From Poecilobothrus nobilitatus (lineage: Eukaryota; Arthropoda; Insecta; Diptera; Dolichopodidae), in contig OX352773.1 in NCBI GenBank assembly GCA_947095535.1, forward strand, positions 271,676,515-271,740,514: 64,000 nucleotides of DNA. The letters are read 5' to 3'. Below, piece by piece: positions 48,151-59,214 of this stretch. Position numbers and translations under genes: made by a program. The notes under the pieces are model-generated. The model was not told where the DNA came from and did not search any database. It worked only from the letters and a program-made list of their open reading frames with translations. Numbering within the stretch: position 1 is the first letter of the stretch; each line of letters begins with the position of its first letter.

Positions 48151-48863
48151 ATTAGACCATTAAATTAAAAAGCTGTCGAAAACGACCCACACAAAAAAAA
48201 AGCCCCGAAAATTTATGAAATTACATTATCAGAGACATGAATCTTTTATTAAATATACTAACCTCTTCCAAAGTACATTTAAATAAAATAAATTCAGCAA
48301 ATTTTTTTCAAGCAAAAAAAAAATAAACGCAAAAGACTTGAAAGTAGTTTTGGTAATTAAAGTAATTTCGCGGCGAAAACAACTGTTTTTATCGACATAA
48401 AAATTTTTTTTTAAACTAAAGAAAAATAGAGAGTCTGGTAAAATTTTAACAAATATTAAAATTATTTTGGGATTGTTTTAAATGTAACAAAAAAAAAAAA
48501 AAAAAATGTCGTAGCGGTTGGTGTTTGTTTCAAACAATTTTTGAGATATCGGCACGAACTTTTGCCCTGAATGTGTTTTTAGCTTGGACCATTTTTTCTC
48601 AATGATTAAAAAACTGTCAAAAATTAGCGCCACGAAAAAACGGCGAGAAAAAATTAATAAACTGTACCTAACATTTTTAATTGTATGTGTTTAGGTTTGT
48701 TTTATGTTTTTTTCTATTACAAGTAAGTAAGTGATTTCTACATTTTTTTAATGGTGCTGATGTAAAAATGAAATTTTTAGGTAGTTTATTAAGGGAGTCA
48801 GTATGATACCGTAAATGTTTTTGAATCTATAGAAATTGTGCAATTGCACAGGGGATTTTCTAG
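45553..48863 (+). mobile_element. Candidate non-autonomous Helitron with large tandem units
   Basis: The right end is a canonical Helitron 3' terminus: palindrome GTGCAATTGCAC (48838-48849), 10 nt, CTAG (48860-48863), then T. The preceding 3.3 kb is occupied by tandem units of about 847 bp and a worn fourth unit reaching about 48520. I infer that the units are internal to the Helitron because no other element boundary is seen between them and the terminus. The 5' end (expected TC after an A) was not identified, so the left limit is arbitrary. No Rep/helicase coding sequence inside. Confidence 0.6.
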
Positions 48864-48878
48864 TTTTTATATAATATA

Positions 48879-48915
48879 CTAGCTGTTGTCCCGCCATAGA
48901 ATGACGGGATTAATT
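48879..48915 (-). mobile_element. Second Helitron-like 3' terminus, opposite orientation
   Basis: Read on the minus strand: an 8-bp stem CCCGTCAT...ATGGCGGG (about 48890-48908) with a 3-nt loop, 7 nt, then CTAG (48879-48882) and T. This is again the hairpin-spacer-CTAG-T layout, with a different hairpin from the family at 48863. The body extends rightward for an unknown length. Confidence 0.65.
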
Positions 48916-49393
48916 ATGGTAAATTTTATTTTCATATACATATTTATTTTTGCAATTTCGGAATAATGTGTAATTTATACTTTGCCAAATAATGCAGTAA
49001 ATAAAAAGAAAAAACGTTATTATTTGTAATTTATATACAAAAAAAATATTATATTTCCATCAGAAATCGTACCTGCACAATACCGTGTCAGAATCAGATA
49101 CACTAAATATATATGTATACTAATAAGAAGAAATTAAAAAAACAATATAAAGATATGTTGTAACTAAATTAGCTAACTTAATGTAAAAAGTGGATAGTAA
49201 TGAAAATTTATCATGCACGAAAAAGACTGAATAAAAAAAAACGATTTGAAATTCAAACCAAAAAGAATAAAATATTCATTTGGGTGCCCACTACCTCTAT
49301 ATATATACACAATTCCAATTTCAGTTATCCCTATACCTAATACATAATACTCGCACACCAACAAATTCATTTGAGTACCCTTAATCAATGAGT
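48916..49393. other. AT-rich DNA, probably body of the minus-strand Helitron
   Basis: Nothing recognised beyond its position inward of the 48879 terminus. Confidence 0.35.
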
Positions 49394-49470
49394 CAAAAGT
49401 CCCATGGGACTTTTGTCTCACTATTAAGGACACTGTACCTCACTAAAGTGAGTCAAAATTCCCATTGAAA
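49394..49470. repeat. Family F palindrome
   Basis: Perfect 22-bp palindrome at 49394-49415 centred on CCCATGGG, with arms ending CAAAAGT/ACTTTTG. Followed by TCTCACTATTAAGGACACTGTA and AGTGAGTCAAAATTCCCATTG, related to the words at 50050-50220 and 21960-22030. Confidence 0.8.
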
Positions 49471-49559
49471 TAGAAAATAATTTTACCAATAAATATCAAA
49501 ATTCGCTATATAAACATACCATATAAGTAGGTACATATTATATAGGTATATATATATAG

Positions 49560-49910
49560 ATATTCTGCAAAAGGAATATAACCATACTTTTGTAACCAAC
49601 TCTAAAACCCTTCCTAATTCAGAATCTCGCATATTAATATATGTATATAAATATTCTGTAAAAGGGGAATAACGGTATATTTTTGAATCCACTTCTAAAA
49701 CCCTTCTAATTCAGAATTTTGCACATACATGTATAAACATATTGTGGAAAAAGTGGAAAATTCTAATTTTGGAATATAACCCTGAAAACCCTGGAAAAGG
49801 AATATAACCCTGATTTCGTAACCAGACATACATATATATATACACATTCTGGAAAAAGGGGCAAATCTTAATTTGCTACCGACTATAAAATTGCTCCCAA
49901 TAGATATATA
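49560..49910 (+). repeat. Family E tandem repeat
   Basis: AACTCTAAAACCCTTCCTAAT (49600) and ACTTCTAAAACCCTTCTAATTC (49691), with looser units near 49780 and 49888. Each is preceded by an 'ATTCTG.AAAA.GG..ATAAC' segment. Spacing is about 90-110 bp. Related to 29690-29950. Confidence 0.65.
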
Positions 49911-50049
49911 TACATATTGTATATTATGTACATATCTTGATTGGGCGAAATTAGAAAAAGAACTATATCTGATTTTATATTTGATCGGGGCATAAATTGA
50001 AGTTTAGCCTAGAAAGGTTAGTCTAAACCATATTATCACATTATTAATT

Positions 50050-50220
50050 ATTATCATTACAAAAGAAAAATTGGGACTTTTGACTCACTTCAAAGAGACG
50101 GAAGTCCCATGGGACTTTTGTCTTACAGTGGTGAGACAGAAGTTCGATGGGATTTCTGATTTATTTCAAAGAGTCAGAAGTTCCAGACTTCTAACTATGG
50201 AACTTCTGACACGTCACGTA
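50050..50220. repeat. Family F palindrome cluster
   Basis: AAGTCCCATGGGACTT at 50102-50117 is a perfect palindrome. Around it are GGGACTTTTGACTCAC (50053), GTCTTACAGTGGTGAGAC, AGAGTCAGAAGTTCCAGA and TGGAACTTCTGAC, giving several overlapping short inverted repeats. Confidence 0.75.
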
Positions 50221-51469
50221 CTTTATTTATAATAAAATTTAGAAAAACGTTTTAGAAAAAAAATTTAAAAACAAAGTTCTTTTCAACAAAAAAAAAAAAC
50301 AAATTAAAACAAATACCTAGATTATCCATTACAATTTACAATTCATAAACAATTATAATAAAATATTTGTTGGCCTGATTCTTATAGTAAAATAGTTGTT
50401 TGGCCTGTTTCTTTAAATCTATAAAATGACATTTTAAAATTTATACTATTTATATCAATAATTATAATTTCGGTAAAATCACTAAATTACACATTCACAT
50501 TTTTTACATGTTTTCTGCCAATTTTTTAACAAGTCGTTTTTTACTCCTTTCTAGTTGTAGGAAATAAATGAATTTGCAAATAGATATACATACATTTTTA
50601 ATTCAACAAGACGGACTTATGTTTTATTGTTATGACTCATGCCTATCCATTTTCATTTTATCGTTTTTTTATTATTATTTTAGAAGTTTCAATTACAGTA
50701 AAAAGGAAGAAAGGACATGACGTATAGGTGTAAATCTAAAAATAAAGACCTTAAATATTATCGAGGAAAAGGAAAAGAAAATCTAATGGGTAAGTATGAA
50801 AGTTTAATGTTTATATTTTAATTACATTTCGGAATATTGTAACTAAGAGCATCCAGTGGAAGTACATATTACCAAATATAAATAACAGCATCAGAAAAAA
50901 AATAATATAGCAAATGGTAAATGAAAAAGAGAAAACAAACCAAAGAAGGGAAATCTCAATAAAACAATAAAAACAAAAAAATATATATATAATCCTAAAT
51001 ACAAAACACAAAGAAAGGATTTAAAAAAGCTTCATAAGAAAAATTAATAACACAAAAACCAAAATAAAAAAAGGTACAGAACAACAAACAATAAAAGGAA
51101 ACCACAAGAAAAGTATCTAAAAAAGGATAAAATAAAAATATATTTAGTGGCACACATGTAGATTTATATTTGGGTAGGTACTTTCTATACTTACAAGATT
51201 ACATGTTTATGATGTACATATATGGATATAAACTTAAGTTATATGTGTAGTTATAAAAATAAAACGAATTAACTCGAATTTATTTGTTTTTATATTTTTG
51301 AATACAATTTATTTAATACGAAAACGGGCCAAAGAATTAACAATAGGGATCCTTTCAATATATAAGGTGAAGTATTGTTATTAAACAGATATAAAAATAA
51401 AACAAAACTAAAAAGCTTTAAGAAAATAATAAAAAAAAATCTAAAGAAAAGTCAAACCAAGGATTTTAA
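50221..51469. other. AT-rich DNA; isolated splice-like pair at 50684-50789
   Basis: About 1.25 kb without a recognised gene. A T-rich tract ending TTATTATTTTAG (50683) and a GGTAAGTATG (50789) bound about 106 bp with stops in all three forward frames. It could be an untranslated exon of an unseen gene, or chance. Confidence 0.35.
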
Positions 51470-52090
51470 AGCCACACATTTCCCAAAACACAATAAAAAC
51501 AGGTGACTTCCACCAAAAATGTAAATTTTCTTACATTCTTATATGAATTAATTAATTAAATTTTTGCTTCGAGTTCAGGTGCCTAAGATGCAGGTGTCTA
51601 AAGATAGTAAATGTTCAAGTTTTGAACCGTAAAGGCTATAAAATAATTTATAGCCTTATAAATAAATTCGAATAAATTCGAATAAATAGAAAACCAACAT
51701 TTTCTGAGGTGAATTATGCTAATTCTGAAATCTTTTCTTCTCTTTAATTTTCTAGGTTCTATCTAGAAGCGTTACGAATATATTATATGAAGGAAGAAAA
51801 ATCTTGCAAAATTTTGTTTCCACATAACGGTCAATTTAAATATTAAATTACAAAAAATCATATATTTTGATATTAATTAATTTATAAAGCTAAAAAAATT
51901 TCCTGTCGTTTAGCATTTTTAGATTGAAAAACTGTTAAGCATATATACTATGCACATTTAAAAATAGGGTATTTTACAATTTTGATAAAAATTAATTTAT
52001 GAGAATGGTCAATAAATATTTCATTGCTCTAGCTTTAACGTCATAGAAATTTTGTAAACTGACAAACAGACTAATAGCTAGAATGACTAG
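51470..52090 (+). repeat. Family C repeat fragment
   Basis: CACACATTTCCCAAAACACAAT start-like segment at 51473, AGGTGCCTAAGATGCAGGTG (51579), CATAACGGTCAATTTAAAT, then TTTAGCATTTTTAGATTGAAA and a worn tail with ACTGACAAACAGAC (52056). Confidence 0.62.
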
Positions 52091-52168
52091 AATGTGCTAT
52101 AAAAAATGCAAATAAAATTAAATACAAAAAATGTAATGTTAATTAATAACTAACATTAATTTTTTAAC

Positions 52169-53655
52169 AAACGAGAAAGAATACAGTTGCCTTTGTCAAC
52201 TCTTAGATACCCGTACGAACCGTTGGTATGTTCACAGCCTGTCACTTTGCTTACAATATTATTTTTTTAATATTTTAGTATTTTAAAATAATTTGGGTGA
52301 ATTTTATAATTTCTAGAACTATGGGTTGTACATATATTCAAACTATATGTTTATACATTCTTCAAAAGCAGATTCTAACCTTCCACATAACGATTATCAA
52401 TCCAAAATTTTTCAAATATTCTATAGTACCATTTAATACTAAGCGGTAAATGTATATTAAATTTACTTAGTACAAAATAGTAAATATAATTTTAAAATAT
52501 TATATTACATAGTATATTTATATTGTTATAAGTATATCGCCATACATTGCAATATTTCTTTAAAAATATTTCCATTCATAGAATAATTTCTTATAAGTAC
52601 AATAAAATACATATGTATATGTATGTAAATACGGCGCTATATAATATACATCTATACTCTTATCATTCATTCGCTAGTGACATATACGATATGTAAATAA
52701 ACATGATATTATATAAGTATGTATGTATATCAATATCATATAAATAAAAATTCTTCAAGCAACTGTTATGTTGTTTATTTATTTACATTTTTTTGTACTA
52801 CGCATTATATCCTCAACAATTTCAAATTATCGAGTAAAACAAAATGCAAAAAATTCGTTAAAGAAATTTGTTAGAAAATTTGAAAAAATCAAGTAACACT
52901 TTCGTCAATTATAAAGTAACCCTATATTGTTAAAAAAAGTTGTTAACAGAAATAAGAGTATAATGTTGAAGCTTTAATTTTTGTGTATTACTTCAAAAAA
53001 ATTTTAACAGGTGTTCAAGTTACAGGTGTTTAAAAATAGGAAATTTTCAGTTTTTGACCTCTTACAGCTCCTAAACGGGGGTGATACAAAAAAAATTTCT
53101 GAAATGACTCATACTTATTTTTAAAGATCTAACTTCTGTCAAAATTTAAGTTTCCAACCGTTTAGAAGATAGAAGGATTAAAGTATTTGAAATTGTTAAT
53201 TTCATTAAAGCAAAATTTGAGTTTCGCATAACGGTAAATTAAGACACCGTATGCCACAACTATATACTTATTGTATATATACTTTTAAAGCTAATAAAAG
53301 CAGAAATCGTTTGGCGTTTTCAAAATGAAGATATACCTTATACAACTTATGCTATAACAATTTAAATATAGAGCTTTTTTGAACCTTTAGGGAGCTGTTA
53401 CGTTATATTTTTGTGACATCTATCAGCAGTTAAAATTTCATAGCTCTATTTCAAAAAAATGTGGGGATCTAAAAGTTAGGTGTTCGAGAGTTACCCTAAG
53501 TTTTGGTCCAAACTCAACCAAAAAAATAGGGAACCTACAAATTACTCCCAGAATATTTTGTGTAAATTTCAAGCTTTCTTAGTTTTTGAGTTAGCGTGCT
53601 GACGGACGGACGGACATGGCTCGAACGTCTTAGAGTTTTTTTCTGATCCGATTCT
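52169..53655 (+). mobile_element. Family B DINE-like element, copy E (3' end missing)
   Basis: Complete 5' end and body. It stops after the GACGGACGGACGGAC block and spacer start (TTTTTTCTGATCCGATT), without the terminal stem-loop. TTTTTAACAAAC lies at the 5' boundary (52161-52172) and again just past the break (about 53657-53668), suggesting loss of the 3' end by recombination between short repeats, or chance. Confidence 0.85.
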
Positions 53656-54044
53656 TTTTTAACAAACAGGGAATTTGCATATTATTGTATAATTTACGGT
53701 TTTTTTATAAGATATTGGTTTCGCATTTGTCTAATACTAATCGTAAGATTTTATCATGTTGTATCATTTGTTATGTATTCAATTTTACATGCTTTTATAA
53801 AAAAATAACATGTCAATATATATAATATGATACATCTAATTATATAGTAAACAAAATTTACAGTGTGACATTTTCAACTGTAACATTTAAATAAGATAAT
53901 ATAAATTTAAATATTTGTCTATGACTTGTTCCTCAAACTTTTTGTTATACTATGTACAAAAAAGTTCAACATAAGTAATAATTCAATTACTTTATACAAT
54001 ATTTAACAAAAAAAAAATACCTTTTATTTAATATTTTGTGATTT
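53656..54044. other. AT-rich DNA, nothing recognised
   Basis: No gene or repeat recognised; ends at the target-site duplication of the next SINE. Confidence 0.45.
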
Positions 54045-54236
54045 AGGGGTCTCGGTGGCCTAGTGGGTAAGAGCGTATAACATACGCTGTAAACACCGAC
54101 GGAGTGTGGGTTCGAATCCCACACACGTCGTAAGAGTAATTCCTCCTTACGACATGTACAGCCACGCCTGAAAGGAAAGGTTGTGTAATTTCCTTGTTAC
54201 ATTTATGTGGCAGGGAAATGCACTAAAAAAAAAAAA
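54045..54236 (+). mobile_element. tRNA-derived SINE with 9-bp target-site duplication
   Basis: Plus-strand copy of the SINE family. Head starting GGGGTCTCGGTGGCC, A box TGGCCTAGTGGG (54056-54067), B box GGTTCGAATCC (54109-54119), body with CCTTACGAC and GGAAAGGTTGTGTAATTTCC, then TTATGTGGCAGGGAAATGCA and a poly(A) tail. Direct repeats TTGTGATTT at 54036-54044 and 54237-54245. Promoter boxes intact. Confidence 0.94.
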
Positions 54237-54245
54237 TTGTGATTT

Positions 54246-55189
54246 CCATCAGATTTTAAGCTTTTAAATATTTTTTTTCTTGCTTCCAATTTTCTTTTTT
54301 GAATATAGTTATTATTATAGGTAACCTAAAAAGGAAAATCAAATATAAATTATATATGATAGTTAGAACATTAAAAGGTTTAAAAATTAAAATTTTTAGA
54401 ATAATAAAAAGATACTCTGTAAAGAAAAATTCAGTTTTATAAGTTCCGCTTCGTGGTTGTTATATGAAAAATATTTTATATGGAACAAAATCCCAAAGAA
54501 CCACAATCTACAGTTTGTGCTTCTAAATCTTATATTTTAAATCAAAATTATTCGTTCACTCACTCACTCGTTCATTCGTTCATTTAAATACTATTTCAAA
54601 AAATCGATTTCAGAATCTTTAAATTTTTTATAGTTTTTATAGTTATAGTTAGTTTTATTTTTTATAGGTCCGATAATCATAAATTTAGCATTGAATATAC
54701 ATTCTTCTCTTTATTATCAAATCTTATTCACCTTTTGGTATTAAATTCTAATACAAAGATTTGACTTAAAAAAATTTATTAAATTTTTCACTTCATAATT
54801 TTTTTTCTCTTAACGCTTTTATATTAGTTCTTTTCTATGATACAAAATTTTTAAAAAGTCCAAATTTTGGCAAAACACACAATAATGGAAAATGTTTTTA
54901 TTTTAATTTGATAAAAATGAAAATTTATAACCCACAAAAGGAAAAAATCGATAAAATTCGTCTGCTTATAATGATTTTATGTAAAATAGAAACCCAAACT
55001 CTTTAAATTATTTTAAAACAAAACTTATATATTATAAATATACATACATACTTATATATTATATATTTTATAAACTTATACATATAATATAATTATTTTA
55101 TATATATTATATTAAAAGTTAAATCAGCGCCGTCGAATTTTTAAATTTTATTTTCCATTTTTTTTTTGTATTCTATAAAAAGCATAACG
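54246..55189. other. AT-rich DNA with small microsatellites
   Basis: CACTCACTCACTCGTTCATTCG at 54556-54577 and TA-rich runs at 55020-55110. No gene recognised. Confidence 0.45.
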
Positions 55190-56943
55190 AAACGAGGAAG
55201 AATACAGTTGCCTTTGTCAACTCTTAGATACCCGTATGACCCTTTAGTATGTCTATCACTCTGCTTATAACATTATTTTCTTAATTTTTTAGTATTTTAA
55301 AATAATTTGGGTGAAATTTTATAATTTCTAGAACTGTGGGTTGTACATATATTCAAACTATATGTTTATACATTCTTCATAAGCAGATTTTAACCTTCCG
55401 AATAACGATTATCTATCGAACTTTTGCAAATATGCTATAGTACCATTTAATACTAAGCGGCAAATGTATAATGCCTAAGTTTAATAATTTATACTATACA
55501 TATGTATAAATTATTTATCGTACGGTATAAAAAATGTGAAGAATTGACTTTTCTGGAATTTTGAAGGGCTGTAAGTCCGGAACCCTATATAATTAAAAAA
55601 CCCGTTAACATACGTAAAAATATATTATTGAACCTTTAATTTTCATGTCTTGCCGAGGAAAAATTTTTACAGGTGCCTAAGTTACAGGTGCCTGAAAATA
55701 GCAAATTTTCAATTTTTGAGGAGTACTAACTCTTAAAGAGGGGGCGCTACCAAAAAATTTTCTGAGGAAACTTATACTAATTCTAAAAGTTTTTTCTTGT
55801 CTCAAAATTTCAGGTTCCTATCTCAAAACGTGCTGGAGTTATGAAAAAAAAAATATCATGCAAAATTTGGTTTTAACATAACGGTAAATTTAAATAGTAA
55901 ATTATAAACTATTGCATAATTTTGATATTGTCTTATGGAGATAACAAAAATTCCGGTCTTCTAGTGTTTTTAGATTGTAAAACTACTACACAGAACCTGA
56001 GATATATACATCTGAAAATAGGGGTTTTTTGAAATTTTGGGGGGCTGTAACTTAGGAACTCTATACAATTAAAAGAAAACATTAACACACGTACAAATAT
56101 ATTACTGGACCTTTAATTTTTTTGTCTTGCCGAAGAAAAATGTGTACAGGTGCCTAAGTTAAAGGTGTTTAAAAATAGCAAATTTTCAATTTTTGAGCCC
56201 TAATACCTCATAAACAGGGGGTGGTCCGAAAAAAATTTCTGAGCAAACTTATACTAATTCTAAGAGTTATTTCTGCTCTCAAAATTGCAAGTCCCTATTT
56301 GAAAGTGTTCCGGAGTTATAAGGGTAGAAAAATCATGCAAAATTTGGTTTTCATATAACGGTAAATTTAAATACTAAATTTAAAAGAATTGTACAATTTT
56401 GATACTAATTTATAAATTTAAAAAAAATACCTGTCGAATGACGTTTTCTGATTGAAAAAATCTTAAGTAGAACATGAGACATATGCATTTAAAAATATGG
56501 CTTTTTAAAAGTTTGAGGAGCTGTAGCTCCGTAACGGATGCGGCTACAAAAAAAGTTGTAAATTATAAAATTAATTTTTTTCTGTTATCTATCAGCAGTT
56601 AAAATTTCATGTCTCTATTTCAAAAAAAAATGTGGGGATCTAAAAGTTGGGTGTTCGAGAGCTACCCGAAGTTGTGGTCGGACCTCAACTAAAAAAAATA
56701 GGGAACCTACAAATTGTTGTAAGAATATTTTGTGTTAATTTCAAAACTCTAGCTGTCTTAGTTTTTGAGTTATCTTGCTTACGGACAGACGCACGGACGG
56801 ACGGACGGACAAAGCTCAATCGTCTTAGAATTTTTTTCTGATCCGATCCATACCTTTGAAGGTATATCTAGCTAGCTTATTTCGAGGTGTTACAAACGGA
56901 GGAGCAATTTTAATATACCCGATCCTTATCGTACTGGTATAAA
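55190..56943 (+). mobile_element. Family B/C chimeric DINE-like element, copy F
   Basis: The 5' 320 bp are family B (AAACGAGGAAGAATACAG start). They end at a CGTACGGTATAAA (55519) that resembles a worn B 3' tip. The interior (55535-56600) is family C in about 2.3 tandem units. The 3' part (56600-56943) is again B-like, with GACGGACGGACGGAC (56796), the spacer, a long TATCTAGCTAGC segment and a terminal stem-loop. This is either a B tip next to a full C element with its own DINE-like 3' end, or a true chimera. Confidence 0.78.
55535..56660 (+). repeat. Family C tandem units, about 473 bp
   Basis: Landmark GGGCTGTAAGTCCGGAAC at 55567, GGGGCTGTAACTTAGGAAC at 56041 and GAGCTGTAGCTCCGTAAC at 56517; spacing 472-476 bp. 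This is the clearest tandem copy of family C in the window and defines its unit. Confidence 0.8.
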
Positions 56944-57671
56944 AAGTATAATATCTACAAAAAAATAATAAAAATGATAACAAAAACAAAATTAAGGTAT
57001 TAAACAGTTTTTGTTCCTATATAAACCTGAATACATTTGCATATTTTAAGGCGAGAAAAAATAATAAAGTTAAAGAAATTATAAATTTGTTGCTTTTTTT
57101 TTTGTTTATTTAAACTGTTTAAAAAAAACATTTTTAAAATAATTCGTTTCCATTTCCACTTAGTTTTCATTTTAAGTAAGATTTACTTAGAATTTGAAAT
57201 CTTTGGCTGGTCTTTTTAATATTGATGAAATAAAAGTAAATTAAAGTTTTATTATTTACTAATTTTGAAAGAATTATTTTAAAACCCAATTATATTATGT
57301 AGGTTAAATAAATTAAAACAAGAAATAAATACTGAAGGAGGAATCTTATTAAATACTTTTTGTTTTCTTACTTTTAAAATCATTTTCTTTAGTTTTTCTT
57401 TAATTTATCGCCAAAAAACAAAATTTTAATAAAGTTTAAATTTACATTTTAAGTAATTACAGTTACAAAACGAAGAAGAGTGCATAGTTAATTGTATCAC
57501 CTTTAAATTACCTGTAGTAGAACATAAGTCATGCTATGTTACTATAAAACATAAGTCAACTTTTACAAAATTTCATATATTTGACTCAACTAAGTACTTT
57601 TTTTTCATTGTTACTCCTATAAGGATTCTAGGTCTTCCACTAATAAATCATACATTATTCATATTTGACTA
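56944..57671. other. AT-rich DNA, nothing recognised
   Basis: No gene or named repeat seen. Confidence 0.45.
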
Positions 57672-57935
57672 AGTTTCAGTTTCTGGAATCATTAATTTCA
57701 CTAAGCCGTTGATTACTCGGCAGTAGCTATTGTACAAGAGACTATGAGACGTTTCTTTTTATTTCTACGCCATCTATTATCTTATACAAGAATTATTATT
57801 CTTATTTAAGTAAATTTCAGTTTCTGGAATCCACTAAACCGTTGATTACTCGGCAGTAGCTATTGTACAAGAGACTATGTGAGCTTTCTTTTTATTTCTA
57901 CGCGTTCTATTATTTTATACAAGAATTATGGTTTA
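57672..57935 (+). repeat. 133-bp tandem duplication
   Basis: TTCAGTTTCTGGAATC...CCGTTGATTACTCGG...CAAGAGACTATG...TTTTTATTTCTACGC...TACAAGAATTAT occurs twice. GTTGATTACTCGG is at 57709 and 57841, about 133 bp apart. The first copy has about 9 extra bases (ATTAATTTC). Roughly 90 percent alike by eye. Non-coding. Confidence 0.9.
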
Positions 57936-58164
57936 TTATTATTATTATACATACATATAGAGCTGCTTCTAACAAATGCATGAAACCACTTACTCACTCA
58001 CTCACTCATTCTCTTCGTATCAAAAAGATGAAGCACTTCTAGGTGTGCTAGAGACTGGATGTGTTTAATCATCCAGAAAAATCTGAAATTGAATCGTTTT
58101 GGTTCTAAAGGAACCCTTTTAGCCTTTTATATGTTGTATGGGGATTTCAATATTTATACCCTAA

Positions 58165-58560
58165 TATCCTCATGCGGGGTATCATTAAAAAGGTCTTGGC
58201 CAACTCAACAACTTTTGTTTGGGGACCCTGGTTCCAGAGTGTTTTGCTTGGGTTCAGACAGGTGTTATAAACCCTTGATATAAAATCAGCTGTATATATA
58301 ATTATGTGGGGCATTATTGTAAAGATCTTAGCGAGCTCGTGAACCTTTCTTTGGGTACCATTGTTCTAGGACGCCCTTCTTGGTTCCTGAAACTGTTTAT
58401 AAGCCCTTAATCAGCGGTGTATTATCATGTGCGGGATGTCATTAAAAAGATATTGGCGAGCTCTACAATTTTAGTTTGTGCACCATGATTTTAGGTCGCC
58501 CAGCTTGGGTGTTGAGAGAGTTTTAAGCCTTTACTAAGCCAGCCCTTAAGTTAGCTGATA
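58165..58560 (+). repeat. Tandem array, 3 diverged units of about 125-130 bp
   Basis: ATGCGGGGTATCATTAAAAAGG (58172), ATGTGGGGCATTATTGTAAAG (58304) and ATGTGCGGGATGTCATTAAAAAG (58429) each precede a 'ATCTTGGCGAGCTC'-like block. This is followed by 'TTTGGG.ACC.TGGTTC.AG' and 'GCTTGGGTTC.GA...GTT.TAA.CCCTT'. Units differ by many substitutions, so the array is old. Confidence 0.8.
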
Positions 58561-58639
58561 CAATGCTTTTTTAAAATCTAATCAGATGTAATCACTTCGC
58601 ATTACCAGTTTTAAATATATTAAGATTCAAGATATATTT

Positions 58640-59170
58640 ATGTACATTTTGGAACTGTATGACAGCTACCTTAAGCTGATGTTCTAGACTAACCCAATTT
58701 TTGTCTATAATTTTCCATTCAACTTAACTTCTTTTAACAAAATTTTAAATACCCAGCTTTGAAGACATTAATACCATATTAGAAAAGGGAAGTTGTATGG
58801 CAGCTACTCGAACCTGTTGTGATTCGGCAAGCAAATTTTATCGAAGTTGTTGGTATTTGACTTCTTTTCACAAAGTCTCAAATATCTGGCTTCAATAGAA
58901 ATTGAGTTATATATTCATATAAAAAAATAAGTTGTAGCTAGGGTAACCTAATTTATTGAAGTTGTTGGCTTGCAACTTGACTTCTTTTCACAAAATTTTA
59001 GATACTTAAATTAAAATGCTCAAATAAAATTGAATTAATAAATAAATAAATACTTAGCTTCAATATACTCCTAGTTCTTGTCATATAAAAAAAGGAGTTA
59101 TATGATAGCTACTCTAATCGGTTACTCCAAACAAGCTAAATTTAACAGAAGTTATTGCCATAAAACTATC
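58640..59170 (+). repeat. Tandem array, about 137-bp units, family D-like
   Basis: GTATGACAGCTACC (58658), GTATGGCAGCTACTCGAACC (58794), GTTGTAGCTAGGG (58931) and ATGATAGCTACTC (59101) recur with a following 'TTTAT.GAAGTTGTTGGC' and 'CTTCTTTTCACAAA' block. The CAGCTAC motif and ACTTC neighbour resemble the interior of the family D element at 12718-13100. Confidence 0.7.
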
Positions 59171-59214
59171 AAAAATCATGAATGACAAAAGTTGCACTAC
59201 TTGTTTATTTTTCT

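Noticed and set aside
54045..54130. A tRNA gene with perfect A and B boxes
   Set aside because: The head is followed by a conserved body and poly(A) and flanked by a target-site duplication, and the same unit occurs four times, so it is a SINE and not a tRNA gene.
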